Origin: Tepidimonas charontis
GTDB taxonomy: Bacteria > Pseudomonadota > Gammaproteobacteria > Burkholderiales > Burkholderiaceae_C
Length of the DNA: 64,000 nt
Assembly (NCBI RefSeq): GCF_007556685.1
Contig: NZ_VJON01000004.1
Span: 1-64,000, forward strand
Direction: 5' to 3'
Numbering within the stretch: the stretch's first letter is position 1; each line of letters begins with the position of its first letter. The position numbers and the translations under genes were made by a program. This document shows positions 10,051 through 19,096 of this stretch, piece after piece. The notes beneath the pieces were generated by a model. It was not told the DNA's origin. It saw nothing but the letters and a program-made list of their open reading frames with translations, and did not search any database.

Positions 10051-10125
10051 TGGTGGGTGATGCAGGGTTCGAACCTACGACCCCTGCCGTGTGAAGGCAG
10101 TGCTCTACCGCTGAGCTAATCACCC
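10051..10125 (-). tRNA. tRNA-Val, anticodon CAC
   Basis: The 75-base gene reads GGGTGATTAGCTCAG at the 5' end. The acceptor stem GGGTGAT pairs with ATCACCC. The anticodon stem CTGCC/GGCAG encloses the loop TTCACAC, giving anticodon CAC (valine, GUG codons). The T-arm carries GGTTCGAACC and the CCA end is encoded. GUG is a major valine codon in this GC-rich genome. Confidence 0.97.
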
Positions 10126-10148
10126 GGTCGTGTCTGACAACGAATCGG

Positions 10149-10154
10149 ATTATA
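10149..10154 (-). promoter_or_regulatory. -10 box of the tRNA-Val promoter
   Basis: A perfect TATAAT lies on the minus strand 23 bases before the mature tRNA 5' end. A -35 box is weak (GCAAAC at 17 bases spacing). With the downstream terminator this makes the tRNA an independent unit just after dnaQ. Confidence 0.65.
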
Positions 10155-10156
10155 GC

Positions 10157-10897
10157 TTAGTTTGGGGGTCTGTTTGCCGCCGTGGCGCTGCTCGCCGCCT
10201 CCAGGCGGCGCCACACGGTGCGGCCCTTGCTTTCCTGGTCGAGTGAGGCCAGCAGCGCCTCGTGCGCGGCGCGCTCCTCGGCACTGGCCTGCAGTACCGG
10301 CAACGCCAAGGCGGACAGATCGATGCGCTGCAGCGTGGCGCTGCCGTCGTCCTCACCGTGGACATCGATGACCAGCGATTCCTGGCCGCGTGTCATGTAG
10401 ATGTAGACGTCGGCCAGCAGTTCGGCGTCCAGCAGCGCTCCGTGCAGTTGGCGGCCGGAGTTGTCGACGCCCAGGCGATCGCACAGCGCGTCGAGCCCGT
10501 TGCGCTTGCCGGGCCACATTTCCTTGGCCAACACCAGGGTATCGATGACGCCCGCCACCAGGCTACGCGTGGGCCCCAGCCCCAGGCGAGCGAATTCGGC
10601 ATCCAAAAAGCCCAGGTCGAACGGCGCGTTGTGGATGATCAGCTCGGCGCCGCGCAGATAGTCGAGTAACTCGGCAGCGACGTCGGCAAAGCGCGGCTTG
10701 TCGGCCAAAAATTCGCGCGTGATGCCGTGCACACGCAGCGCTTCTTCATGGATGTCGCGCTCGGGATTGAGGTAGAAGTGGCGATTGTTGCCCGTGAGCT
10801 GGCGGTTGACGAGCTCCACGCAACCGATTTCGATGATGCGGTCACCGTCTTGCGGCGACAGGCCGGTGGTTTCGGTGTCCAGCACGATTTGTCGCAT
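10157..10897 (-). CDS. dnaQ: DNA polymerase III epsilon subunit, proofreading 3'-5' exonuclease
   Basis: The 246-residue protein has the DEDDh exonuclease motifs. Exo I is LDTETTG at the N-terminus, Exo II is HNAPFDLGF, and Exo III has the catalytic histidine and aspartate in HGALLDAELLADVY. It proofreads within the polymerase III core. The ATG at 10897 (MRQIVLDTETTG) is the family start, although the frame is open further upstream through fdx. It follows fdx by 14 bases and is probably the last gene of the isc operon transcript. Confidence 0.95.
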   Translation of the reverse strand: MRQIVLDTETTGLSPQDGDRIIEIGCVELVNRQLTGNNRHFYLNPERDIHEEALRVHGITREFLADKPRFADVAAELLDYLRGAELIIHNAPFDLGFLDAEFARLGLGPTRSLVAGVIDTLVLAKEMWPGKRNGLDALCDRLGVDNSGRQLHGALLDAELLADVYIYMTRGQESLVIDVHGEDDGSATLQRIDLSALALPVLQASAEERAAHEALLASLDQESKGRTVWRRLEAASSATAANRPPN

Positions 10898-10911
10898 CGC
10901 CCTGCCCCGCT

Positions 10912-11250
10912 TCAGTGACGCTCGCGCGCGTGGTTGATCGAGTAGCGCGGGATTTCGATGGTGACGTCGCGCGTACCCAGCCGAGCCTGACAACTCAAGC
11001 GCGATTGTGGCTCCAGCCCCCAGGCTTTGTCGAGCATGTCTTCTTCTTCCTCGCTGGGCGGATTGAGCGACTCGAACCCTTGGCGTACCACGACGTGGCA
11101 GGTGGTGCAGGCACAGCTCATTTCGCAGGCATGCTCGATTTCGATGCCGTTGTCCAGCAGCGCCTCGCACAAGCTGGTGCCGGTGGGCGCTTGCAGACGT
11201 GCGCCCTGCGGGCAGTACTCGGGGTGGGGCAAAACCGTGATGGCAGGCAT
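10912..11250 (-). CDS. fdx: ISC-type [2Fe-2S] ferredoxin
   Basis: The 112-residue adrenodoxin-type ferredoxin supplies electrons for iron-sulfur cluster assembly. Cluster ligands are C42, C48 and C51 in the ACEMSCACTTC segment and C87 in LSCQAR. The acidic stretch SEEEEDMLD is typical of ISC ferredoxins. It follows hscA by 14 bases in the usual isc order. Confidence 0.95.
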   Translation of the reverse strand: MPAITVLPHPEYCPQGARLQAPTGTSLCEALLDNGIEIEHACEMSCACTTCHVVVRQGFESLNPPSEEEEDMLDKAWGLEPQSRLSCQARLGTRDVTIEIPRYSINHARERH

Positions 11251-11264
11251 GGGGCAAGGGGGGG

Positions 11265-13160
11265 TTAGATGTGGTCCACGGACTGGCCGGCCAAAGCCCG
11301 GGCAATGCTGCGGTTCATGCGGGCCGCGGCAAACGCCTCGGTGCCTTTGGCCAGCGCCTGCGTGGCGGCGTCGATGGCGGCTGCGTCGTCGCCCTGGCGC
11401 GCTTGCTCGACGGCCTGCATCAGCGCTTCGATGGCGGCGCGCTCACGGTCGCTGAGCAGATCGCCATCGGCGGCCAGCGCGCTGCGCGTGGCCAGCAGCA
11501 TGCGCTCGGCCTCGACCCGCGCTTCGATGAGGGCGCGCAGGCGCATGTCGGCTTCCGCCGCGGCAAAACTTTCCTGCAGCATGCGCGCCACCTGATCGTC
11601 GCTGAGCCCATAAGAGGGCTTGACGTCCACATGGGCTTCAACGCCCGTGGTCAATTCGCGGGCGCTGACATGCAGCAGCCCGTCGGCGTCCACGGTGAAG
11701 GTGACACGGATACGCGCCGCGCCCGCAGCCATCGGCGGGATACCGCGTAACTCGAAGCGCGCCAGACTGCGGCAGTCTTGCACGCGCTCACGCTCGCCCT
11801 GCACGACGTGGATCGCCATCGCCGTCTGGCCGTCGCGGTAGGTGGTGAAGTCCTGTGCGCGCGCCGTGGGAATGGGGGTGTTGCGGGGCACGATGCGCTC
11901 CACCAACCCCCCCATGGTTTCGATGCCCAGCGACAGCGGCGTGACGTCGAGCAAGAGCAGTTCGCCGTTGGGGTCGTTGCCCGCGAGCTGGTTGGCCTGG
12001 ATGGCCGCGCCCAGCGCCACCACTTCGTCGGGGTTGAGGTTGGTCAGTGGCGCCCGTCCAAACAAGCGCGCAACCGCATCACGCACCACGGGCATGCGGG
12101 TGGCACCTCCCACCAAGACGACGCCTTGCACTTCATCCACCGTCACCTGGGCGTCGCGCAGTACGCGGCGCACGGCCGTCAGCGTGCGTTCGGTCAGTGC
12201 ATGGGTGATCGCCTCGAACTGCGCCGGGCGCACGGGCACCGCCACATCGCCATCGGGCCCTGGCACGAGCAGTGTCACGGCATCCCCGGCCGCGCAAGCG
12301 CTCAGCGCCTCCTTGGCCTGGCGCGCGCGCGCCAGTAGGGTGGCGCGCGCGCGTGCGCTCAGCTCGGCGGTCTGTGCGCCCGGGCGCACCTGTTGCAAGG
12401 CCCAATCGGCCAGGGCGCGGTCGTAGTCGTCGCCACCAAGGGCGGAGTCACCTCCGGTGGCCACCACCTCGAATACGCCACGCGTCAGACGCAGCAGCGA
12501 CACGTCGAAGGTGCCGCCGCCCAAGTCATATACCAGGTACAGCCCTTCTGCCGCATTGTCCAGACCATAAGCGATGGCCGCAGCAGTGGGTTCGTTGAGC
12601 AGGCGCAGCACCTCGATACCGGCCAGCCGCGCCGCGTCCTTGGTGGCTTGCCGCTGGGCGTCGTCGAAGTAGGCCGGCACGGTGATGACGGCGCCGTAGA
12701 GCTCGGCGTCGAACGTCTCTTCGGCGCGTTGGCGCAGCGTGGCCAGAATCTCGGCGCTGACTTCCACCGGCGTTTTGTCGCCGGCGACGGTGCGCACCAC
12801 CACCCCGCCTGGGCCCTCGTGCACGGGATAGGGCAAGCGCGCCGCCACTCCCTGGGCCTGGATGTCCGCCAGTGAACGCCCCATCAGTCGCTTGACCGAG
12901 CTGATGGTGTTGGCCGGGTCGTCGACCTGCGCCGCCAGCGCGTCGAACCCCACCTGACGCGACGGGCGGCTGCCTGGCGGCAGATAGCGCACCACACTGG
13001 GCAGGATCACCCGTCCCTGGGCGTCGGGCAGGCACTCGGCCACCCCGTGGCGCACCGCTGCCACCAGCGAATGCGTGGTGCCCAGATCGATGCCGACGGC
13101 GATGCGGCGCTGGTGCGGGTCGGGCGTCTGCCCCGGCTCGGAAATTTGCAATAAGGCCAT
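11265..13160 (-). CDS. hscA: Fe-S assembly chaperone HscA (Hsp70 family)
   Basis: The 631-residue specialised Hsp70 uses ATP, with HscB, to release clusters from IscU. The N-terminal nucleotide-binding domain has [14 protein letters not shown] and [13 protein letters not shown], and the substrate domain follows [14 protein letters not shown]. It lacks the long acidic C-terminal tail of DnaK, as HscA does. I chose the ATG at 13160 (MALLQISEP); a TTG two codons upstream is possible. It lies between hscB (14 bases) and fdx (14 bases). Confidence 0.95.
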   Translation of the reverse strand: MALLQISEPGQTPDPHQRRIAVGIDLGTTHSLVAAVRHGVAECLPDAQGRVILPSVVRYLPPGSRPSRQVGFDALAAQVDDPANTISSVKRLMGRSLADIQAQGVAARLPYPVHEGPGGVVVRTVAGDKTPVEVSAEILATLRQRAEETFDAELYGAVITVPAYFDDAQRQATKDAARLAGIEVLRLLNEPTAAAIAYGLDNAAEGLYLVYDLGGGTFDVSLLRLTRGVFEVVATGGDSALGGDDYDRALADWALQQVRPGAQTAELSARARATLLARARQAKEALSACAAGDAVTLLVPGPDGDVAVPVRPAQFEAITHALTERTLTAVRRVLRDAQVTVDEVQGVVLVGGATRMPVVRDAVARLFGRAPLTNLNPDEVVALGAAIQANQLAGNDPNGELLLLDVTPLSLGIETMGGLVERIVPRNTPIPTARAQDFTTYRDGQTAMAIHVVQGERERVQDCRSLARFELRGIPPMAAGAARIRVTFTVDADGLLHVSARELTTGVEAHVDVKPSYGLSDDQVARMLQESFAAAEADMRLRALIEARVEAERMLLATRSALAADGDLLSDRERAAIEALMQAVEQARQGDDAAAIDAATQALAKGTEAFAAARMNRSIARALAGQSVDHI

Positions 13161-13174
13161 GCGCAAGCAAAAGG

Positions 13175-13729
13175 TTAGGTGTCGAGCCGCTCGTGCAGCG
13201 TCTCAAGGAAGCGCTCGATGAACATCAGCGCGCGGACCTGGGCCGCGGCAGCAGCGGCATCGTGATGGGTGTCGATGGCGGCGGCCAGCGTCTGCAGGCG
13301 CGCGTCGCGCTCGGCCTGCACCTCATGCCGCAGGCGCTGCAAGTCGGTGGGATCGCGCGCCTCCTCCAAGGCTTCGCGCCACTGCATTTGCTGCAGCAAG
13401 AACTCGGCCGGCATGGCCGTGTTGCTGTCGGCCTGCACCGGCTGCCCCTGCAGTTCGCACCAGTAAGCGGCACGGCGCAAAGGGTCGCGCAGGCGCTGAT
13501 AGGCCTCGTTGACCCGCACCGACCACTGCATGGCCAGGCGCTGTGCGGCCGCACCGGCATGGGCATGACGATCCGGGTGAGCCAGACGTTGCAGCGCCTT
13601 CCAGCGCTCTTGCAGCAACGCTGCATCCAGCGCGAAGCGCTGCGGCAGCCCGAACAGCGCAAAATCGTTGGCGGACAGCGACGGCTCAGACACGGAAGGA
13701 TTCGCCACAGCCACAGCGGTCGCGTTCAT
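13175..13729 (-). CDS. hscB: Fe-S assembly co-chaperone HscB (J-domain)
   Basis: The 184-residue protein has an N-terminal J-domain with the HPD motif in [11 protein letters not shown] and a C-terminal three-helix IscU-binding part. It delivers IscU to HscA and stimulates its ATPase. The ATG at 13729 overlaps the end of iscA by 44 bases. A GTG at 13693 would overlap it by only a few bases and give [16 protein letters not shown], closer to the usual HscB N-terminus. The start is therefore uncertain; the identity is not. Confidence 0.9.
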   Translation of the reverse strand: MNATAVAVANPSVSEPSLSANDFALFGLPQRFALDAALLQERWKALQRLAHPDRHAHAGAAAQRLAMQWSVRVNEAYQRLRDPLRRAAYWCELQGQPVQADSNTAMPAEFLLQQMQWREALEEARDPTDLQRLRHEVQAERDARLQTLAAAIDTHHDAAAAAAQVRALMFIERFLETLHERLDT

Positions 13730-14009
13730 TCGGGTTGTGGAAGCGGAATCCCTCGTTGAGGCCTTCGCGCACGAAATCGAGCTCGGTGCCGTCCAGGTAG
13801 GGCAGGCTCTTCGGGTCGACCAAGACCTTGACGCCATGCGCTTCGAAGACGATGTCTTCGGGCGCAATGTCGTCGGCGTATTCGAGCTTGTAGGCCAGTC
13901 CGGAACAGCCCGTGGTTTTGACCCCGAGGCGCACGCCGATGCCCTTGCCCCGCCGGGACAGGTATTTGTGGACGTGCCGCGCAGCGGCTTCGGTGAGTGT
14001 GACGGCCAT
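13686..14009 (-). CDS. iscA: A-type Fe-S carrier/scaffold IscA
   Basis: The 107-residue protein carries the three A-type cysteines: C35 in TTGCSGLAY and C99 and C101 in the C-terminal CGCGESF. It passes clusters from IscU to targets. The ATG at 14009 ([12 protein letters not shown]) is the family start. It sits between iscU and hscB, and its 3' end overlaps the assigned hscB start. Confidence 0.95.
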   Translation of the reverse strand: MAVTLTEAAARHVHKYLSRRGKGIGVRLGVKTTGCSGLAYKLEYADDIAPEDIVFEAHGVKVLVDPKSLPYLDGTELDFVREGLNEGFRFHNPNERDRCGCGESFRV

Positions 14010-14095
14010 GAACGAACTGGAATGCAGGAAAACGGGAAAGACAGCCGAGCTGGCCGACGCTGCCGGCTTCGCGCGCGGCATGCGTTGGCAACGGG

Positions 14096-14497
14096 TCACG
14101 CGGCCGCGGTCTGGGCAGCGTGTTTCTTCTTGTAGTCTTCAACCGCCGCCTTGATGGCGTCTTCGGCCAGAATCGAACAGTGTATCTTGACCGGCGGCAG
14201 CGCCAGCTCTTCGGCGATCTGGCTGTTTTTGATTTGCGCCGCTTCGTCCAAGGTCTTGCCCTTGACCCACTCAGTGACCAGCGAGCTGGAGGCGATGGCC
14301 GAGCCGCAGCCATAGGTCTTGAAACGCGCATCTTCGATGATACCGGTCTGCGGGTTGACCTTGATTTGCAGCTTCATCACGTCACCGCAGGCCGGCGCAC
14401 CCACCATGCCGGTGCCGACATGGCTGTCATTTTTGTCGAAGCTGCCGACGTTGCGCGGGTTTTCGTAGTGGTCGATGACCTTGTCGCTGTATGCCAT
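14096..14497 (-). CDS. iscU: Fe-S cluster assembly scaffold IscU
   Basis: The 133-residue scaffold assembles [2Fe-2S] and [4Fe-4S] clusters with sulfur from IscS. Ligands are C37, D39, C64 and C107, and the HscA-recognition motif LPPVKIHC is intact. The sequence follows E. coli IscU closely, with one inserted residue in NPQTG. A clear AAAGGAGCAC ribosome binding region precedes the ATG. It is the third gene of the isc operon. Confidence 0.97.
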   Translation of the reverse strand: MAYSDKVIDHYENPRNVGSFDKNDSHVGTGMVGAPACGDVMKLQIKVNPQTGIIEDARFKTYGCGSAIASSSLVTEWVKGKTLDEAAQIKNSQIAEELALPPVKIHCSILAEDAIKAAVEDYKKKHAAQTAAA

Positions 14498-14527
14498 GGT
14501 GTGCTCCTTTCGGTGAAACCCGCCGCG

Positions 14528-15748
14528 TCAGTGCGCGGCCCACTGAATGCTGTTCAAGTCGATGCCCTCTTGGTACATCTCCCACAGGGGCGAGAGTTCG
14601 CGCAGTTTGGCGACGTTGGCCTTGATGGCTTCGATGGCGTAGTCGATCTCTTGCTCGGTGGTCCAGCGCCCGATGGTCATGCGCAGGCTGCTATGGGCGA
14701 GCTCGTCGCTGCGCCCAAGCGCCCGCAGCACGTAGCTGGGCTCCAGGCTGGCCGACGTGCACGCCGAACCGCTGGACACCGCCACCCCCTTGATGCCCAT
14801 GATGAGCGACTCGCCCTCGACGAAGTTGAAGCTCATGTTCAGGTTGTGCGGCACGCGCCGTGTGGGGTGGCCGTTGATGAAGGACTGCTCGATCTGCGTC
14901 AGCCCCGCCACCAGCCGGTCGTGCAGCCGCTGGATGCGCGGCAATTCGGTGGGCATCTCCGCCTTGGCGATGGCGAACGCCTCGCCCATGCCGACGCATT
15001 GGTGGGTGGCCAGCGTGCCGGAGCGCAGCCCGCGCTCGTGGCCGCCGCCGTGCATCTGCGCCTCCAGCCGCACGCGCGGTTTACGCCGCACGTACAGCGC
15101 GCCGATGCCCTTGGGGCCGTAGGTTTTGTGTGAGGCCAGGCTCATCAGATCCACCGGCAGCTGCCGCAGGTCGATCTGGACCTTGCCCGTGGCCTGTGCG
15201 GCGTCCACATGAAAGATGACGCCCTTTTCGCGGCAAATGGCGCCGATGGCGGCGATGTCCTGGATGACGCCGATTTCGTTGTTGACGAACATCACGCTGG
15301 CCAGGATGGTGTCGGGCCGCAGGGCGGCGCGAAACGCGTCCAGGTCCAGCAAACCGTACTCGTCCACGTCCAGGTAGGTGACTTCGAACCCCTCGCGCTC
15401 CAGGTGCCGGCAGGTGTCCAGCACGGCCTTGTGCTCGGTCTTGACGGTGACGATGTGCCGCCCCTTGCCTTGGTAGAAATGCGCGGCGCCTTTGAGCGCC
15501 AGGTTGTTCGACTCGGTGGCGCCACTGGTCCAGACGATTTCGCGCGGATCGGCGCCGATCAGGTCGGCGACCTGTTCGCGTGCATGCTCGACGGCTTTTT
15601 CGGCCTCCCAGCCCCAGGCGTGGCTGCGCGAAGCGGGATTGCCGAAATGTTCGTATAGCCACGGCACCATCTTTTCGACCACACGCGGATCGACGGGCGT
15701 CGTGGCGCTGTAGTCCAGGTATAGGGGCATGTGCGGGGTGCTGCTCAT
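14528..15748 (-). CDS. iscS: Cysteine desulfurase IscS
   Basis: The 406-residue PLP enzyme removes sulfur from cysteine as a persulfide for IscU and for tRNA thiolation. The PLP lysine is in [12 protein letters not shown] and the mobile active-site cysteine in [13 protein letters not shown]. The start at 15748 ([18 protein letters not shown]) fits the family; upstream residues in the same frame lie in the intergenic region. It is second in the operon after iscR. Confidence 0.97.
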   Translation of the reverse strand: MSSTPHMPLYLDYSATTPVDPRVVEKMVPWLYEHFGNPASRSHAWGWEAEKAVEHAREQVADLIGADPREIVWTSGATESNNLALKGAAHFYQGKGRHIVTVKTEHKAVLDTCRHLEREGFEVTYLDVDEYGLLDLDAFRAALRPDTILASVMFVNNEIGVIQDIAAIGAICREKGVIFHVDAAQATGKVQIDLRQLPVDLMSLASHKTYGPKGIGALYVRRKPRVRLEAQMHGGGHERGLRSGTLATHQCVGMGEAFAIAKAEMPTELPRIQRLHDRLVAGLTQIEQSFINGHPTRRVPHNLNMSFNFVEGESLIMGIKGVAVSSGSACTSASLEPSYVLRALGRSDELAHSSLRMTIGRWTTEQEIDYAIEAIKANVAKLRELSPLWEMYQEGIDLNSIQWAAH

Positions 15749-15785
15749 CGAAAACTCCTGGTGGCGGGTGGCACGAGCGGGACGT

Positions 15786-16319
15786 TCATTCGGCGGCGGC
15801 CGTAGCCAGCGCGAACACCGAGTTCGGCGCGTTGACACGGATGGGCTTGACCACCGGGGTGGCCGAGATGGCCCGCTTGAGCGAGGGTGCCGGCTCCACC
15901 GCCACCCCCTTGGCCAGCTGCTGGTCGACGAGTTGCTGCAGCGTCACCGAGCGCAAAAAATCGATCATGCGCTCGTTGAGCTCGGTCCACAGATCATGCG
16001 TCATGCAACGCTGCCCGTCGCCGTGGCAGTTTTCCTTGCCGCCGCACTGGGTGGCGTCGATGGGCTCATCCACCGACAGAATGATGTCAGCCACCGTGAT
16101 GTCGGCGGCGCGGCGCCCGAGGGTATAGCCGCCGCCGGGGCCGCGCGTGGACTCCACCAGCCGGTGGCGGCGCAGCTTGCCAAACAACTGCTCCAGATAA
16201 GACAGCGAGATGTGCTGCCGCTGGCTGATGGCGGCGAGCGTGACGGGGCCGCTGGCTTCGCGCAGCGCCAAATCGATCATCGCCGTGACGGCGAATCGCC
16301 CTTTGGTGGTCAGACGCAT
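15786..16319 (-). CDS. iscR: Rrf2-family [2Fe-2S] regulator IscR
   Basis: The 177-residue winged-helix protein senses the Fe-S state of the cell and represses its own operon when holding a [2Fe-2S] cluster. Ligands C92, C98 and C105 lie in the [15 protein letters not shown] segment, with H108 just after. The N-terminus [19 protein letters not shown] is canonical. It leads the isc operon and its operator is recognisable upstream. The C-terminal tail after about residue 145 is less conserved. Confidence 0.96.
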   Translation of the reverse strand: MRLTTKGRFAVTAMIDLALREASGPVTLAAISQRQHISLSYLEQLFGKLRRHRLVESTRGPGGGYTLGRRAADITVADIILSVDEPIDATQCGGKENCHGDGQRCMTHDLWTELNERMIDFLRSVTLQQLVDQQLAKGVAVEPAPSLKRAISATPVVKPIRVNAPNSVFALATAAAE

Positions 16320-16358
16320 GGCAGACTCCTGGTGGTGGGCTGACGATTGCTTCAGGGG

Positions 16359-16384
16359 ATACCCGAGCGTTTTCGTCGAGTATA
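16359..16384 (-). promoter_or_regulatory. IscR type 1 operator overlapping the isc promoter -10
   Basis: On the minus strand the 25-base stretch 16383-16359 begins ATACTCGAC and ends CTCGGGTAT, a close match to the type 1 IscR site known from E. coli. It overlaps a -10-like TATACT (16384-16379). A second, weaker copy with CCCGAGC and CGTTCGG lies at about 16390-16412. This fits repression by holo-IscR at the promoter of iscRSUA-hscBA-fdx. Confidence 0.8.
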
Positions 16385-16430
16385 GCAAAAAGCCGAACGT
16401 TTTGCTCGGGATTGCGTGATCGCAGCCGCT

Positions 16431-18392
16431 TCACGCCGCGCGCGTCATCCACGCGCTGTCAACCGCGGGCGGGTTGCCATGCAAAGGAAAGGCCAGCTCG
16501 ATACCCGTGCCCGGGTGGGCATCGTAGAAGCGCACGCTCGCCCCCAGCTTGGTGGCACGCGTGATGATGTTGCGCAAGCCCCGGCCACCCGGCGGTCGTT
16601 TTTCGGGCGGCGGCAGCCCCGTGCCGTCGTCCTCGATGGTCAGCACCACGTGGTCGTCGCGCAGCCAGGTGCTGACGGTGACGCGCGTCGCGTGTGCGTG
16701 TTTGACGACGTTGGCCAAGATTTCCTGTAAGCAGCGAAACAGGTGCATGACGCCACGCGCATCCAAGCCCTGCAGCGGCGGCACATCCTGTACTTCCCAG
16801 CGCAGCTCCAGGCCGGCGGCCTCCAGTGCCGGCCCCAGACGGCGCCGCAGGGTGCCGAGGATCGCGGGCAAATCGCCCTCCATCGGCTCCAGCGAGTCCA
16901 GCGTCAAGCGCAACTCATCGAGCGCCTGACGCAGCAGCGCTTCGATGGAAGAACGCTCGACATGTCCTTCGGCGCTGCGCACCAGATTGAGGGTCTGCAC
17001 CAGCTGGCTGCCCAGACCGTCGTGCATATCGCGCATCAGGCGCCGCCGCTCCTCCTCCACCACCCGCTGTCGCTCAGCCAAGCGCAGACGTTGGAAGGCC
17101 TCACGCAGTTCGTTCTCGCGCCGCGCCACCGCCTCCGATAACGAAGCGTTGAGACGTTGCACGTCGCGTGCCCATGAGGTGGCACGCTCCACCAAGGCCG
17201 CGCCGAGCGCAAACATCAGCACGATGCTGCCAAAGGTCAGCCAGCGCAGCTCGCCGTCGCCAGGGAAGTCGAGCTGCACCACCAAAAAGTCGCGAATACC
17301 GGTCAGCAAGGCAAATGCCGCCACCAACCCCACCGCAGTGGCCGAAAAGGTCAGGTGTCCACGCTGCTGGTGTTCGACGACGACGGCGCTCAGTGCTGCG
17401 ATGGCAAAAACGGTGATGGCGCCGGCCCACGCACGCACCACGGCGTAGTCCTGTACCCACTGCGCCCAGACCATCCACGGCACGGTCAAGCCGATCATCA
17501 GCCACGACCCGATTCGCACCCAGCGCATCTGACGGCCAAAAAAATCTTCGACCATCAAAATGAACAGGCCGACGAACAGGGCAAATGCCAACCGATGCAG
17601 GAAAAACAACAGCTCGTACGGCAGGGGCGGCTCGACGACGACCAACATCACGGTACGCGCCATCAGCGCCAACGCCGCGCCGCCCATCAGCAAAAAGAGT
17701 CGCTCACCCAGCACGCGCCACAGCAGCAGTGCCAGAACCCCGACGAACAAGGCCAGGGTGGCCATGATCCACGCGCCGGTGATCTGCCACCATTCGAGTT
17801 GGCGATGACGTCGCAGCAAGACATCGTGGTCGCCGATGTGTAGCGGCGACAGGCCACTGCGCTCCAGCGGCTGTCCCCGCACTTCGATGATGAGACGATT
17901 GTGCGTGGCCTGCGGCAGCAGCAAGGAGCTGGGCAACGCCACCAAATGCGGCTGGGCGGTGGACAATACCGTCGCTCGCTCGGGGCCATACCACCCCATC
18001 TGGGCGATTTCGCGATCGTTCAGGAGCAAGCGAAACCGCGGGCCGACGCGGGGCAGCAACACCGCCAGTCGGGCTTCGGCCGGATTTTGATAGGTCAGCG
18101 TCGCCGGCCATGCCAGGGTGTATGTGACCCAGCCCCACCATGCCGGCGATTCGTCGTCGAGGATGTGGGGTAACGGCACCGTGCGCGGCGGCTGCTGCGG
18201 ATCCAGCGGCAGGTGCACCTGGGCTTCGCGCACGGCGGCCACACCGTCCAGCGCGCGCGGCGCCGATACCGCGTACAGCAAGGCCACCAGCGACGCGAGC
18301 AACAGGATTAGGCCAACGACAGCCGTGCGCGCCCCCACGCTTGTGATGGCTGCCTCCGCATTACGCTGCAATGGCGCCGGCATTCGCGTCAC
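16431..18392 (-). CDS. Membrane sensor histidine kinase, 7TM-type with HisKA_3
   Basis: The 653-residue kinase has an N-terminal hydrophobic helix (about 24-44) and an extracytoplasmic domain (about 50-200) resembling the 7TMR-DISM extracellular type. About seven membrane helices follow (about 205-405). A short coiled coil leads to a HisKA_3 dimerisation domain with the phospho-histidine H457 in MRDMHDGLGSQL. The ATPase part shows an N box (NVVKHAHATRV) and the G boxes EDDGTGLP and GGRGLRNI. It overlaps the response regulator stop by four bases, so the two form a pair. The signal is unknown. Confidence 0.88.
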   Translation of the reverse strand: MTRMPAPLQRNAEAAITSVGARTAVVGLILLLASLVALLYAVSAPRALDGVAAVREAQVHLPLDPQQPPRTVPLPHILDDESPAWWGWVTYTLAWPATLTYQNPAEARLAVLLPRVGPRFRLLLNDREIAQMGWYGPERATVLSTAQPHLVALPSSLLLPQATHNRLIIEVRGQPLERSGLSPLHIGDHDVLLRRHRQLEWWQITGAWIMATLALFVGVLALLLWRVLGERLFLLMGGAALALMARTVMLVVVEPPLPYELLFFLHRLAFALFVGLFILMVEDFFGRQMRWVRIGSWLMIGLTVPWMVWAQWVQDYAVVRAWAGAITVFAIAALSAVVVEHQQRGHLTFSATAVGLVAAFALLTGIRDFLVVQLDFPGDGELRWLTFGSIVLMFALGAALVERATSWARDVQRLNASLSEAVARRENELREAFQRLRLAERQRVVEEERRRLMRDMHDGLGSQLVQTLNLVRSAEGHVERSSIEALLRQALDELRLTLDSLEPMEGDLPAILGTLRRRLGPALEAAGLELRWEVQDVPPLQGLDARGVMHLFRCLQEILANVVKHAHATRVTVSTWLRDDHVVLTIEDDGTGLPPPEKRPPGGRGLRNIITRATKLGASVRFYDAHPGTGIELAFPLHGNPPAVDSAWMTRAA

Positions 18393-19039
18393 AGCAATCC
18401 CCGGGCCTGAGCCGCCCGCACCGCCTGCACGCGTGTGCGCACCGCCAGTTTGCGGTACAAGCTTTTGACGTGCGTGCTGACGGTGGCCACGCCGATGCCC
18501 AGCCGCTGTGCGATTTCCTTGTTGACATAGCCCTGCGCCACCAGGCGCAGCACATCGGTTTCGCGTTCGGACAGGCTGGGCGTCGGCCCGTCGGGGCCGC
18601 CCACCGCATCGGCCGCGCGGAACTGCTTGAGCAGCATGCGCGCCAACAGGGGCGAGATCGGTGCACCACCGGCGCGAATTTGCTCGATGGCATCGATGAG
18701 CTCGGCTTCGCTGCAGCCCTTCAGGACATAGCCGGTGGCGCCTGCCTGCAACGCTGGGATGAGGCGTGACTCGTCGCCGAACACGGTAAACACCAGCAAT
18801 TCGGCTTCGGGCTTGGCGGCAGCGAGCTGGCGCAGCAGGTCTTCACCGCGCCCGTCGGGCAACCCCAAATCGACCAGAAAGACGTCTGCCAGGCTGTTGG
18901 GCGCCATCAGCTCGGCATGAGCGTAGGTGTCGGAATGGCCTACCAGGCGCCAGTCGGGACGCTGGCGCAAGGCGGCTTCGACGAAACGCAAAATAGAGGG
19001 GTCGTCTTCGATCAGGTAAATCCGCGTGATGCCTGACAT
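18389..19039 (-). CDS. NarL/LuxR-family response regulator
   Basis: The 216-residue regulator has a receiver domain with the acidic pair in IEDDPS and the phospho-acceptor D57 in FLVDLGLPDG. The lysine is in GYVLKG. The C-terminal LuxR-type helix-turn-helix reads LSERETDVLRLVAQG and VSTHVKSLYRKL. I chose the ATG at 19039 (MSGITRIYLIEDD); an ATG at 19057 would add six residues. It is the upstream partner of the histidine kinase, with a GTGA overlap. Its targets are not evident. Confidence 0.9.
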   Translation of the reverse strand: MSGITRIYLIEDDPSILRFVEAALRQRPDWRLVGHSDTYAHAELMAPNSLADVFLVDLGLPDGRGEDLLRQLAAAKPEAELLVFTVFGDESRLIPALQAGATGYVLKGCSEAELIDAIEQIRAGGAPISPLLARMLLKQFRAADAVGGPDGPTPSLSERETDVLRLVAQGYVNKEIAQRLGIGVATVSTHVKSLYRKLAVRTRVQAVRAAQARGLL

Positions 19040-19096
19040 GAGACGGATTGTGAACAATCTGATCGCAGATCGAACTCCCCCAAACAGGGGAGGCGA

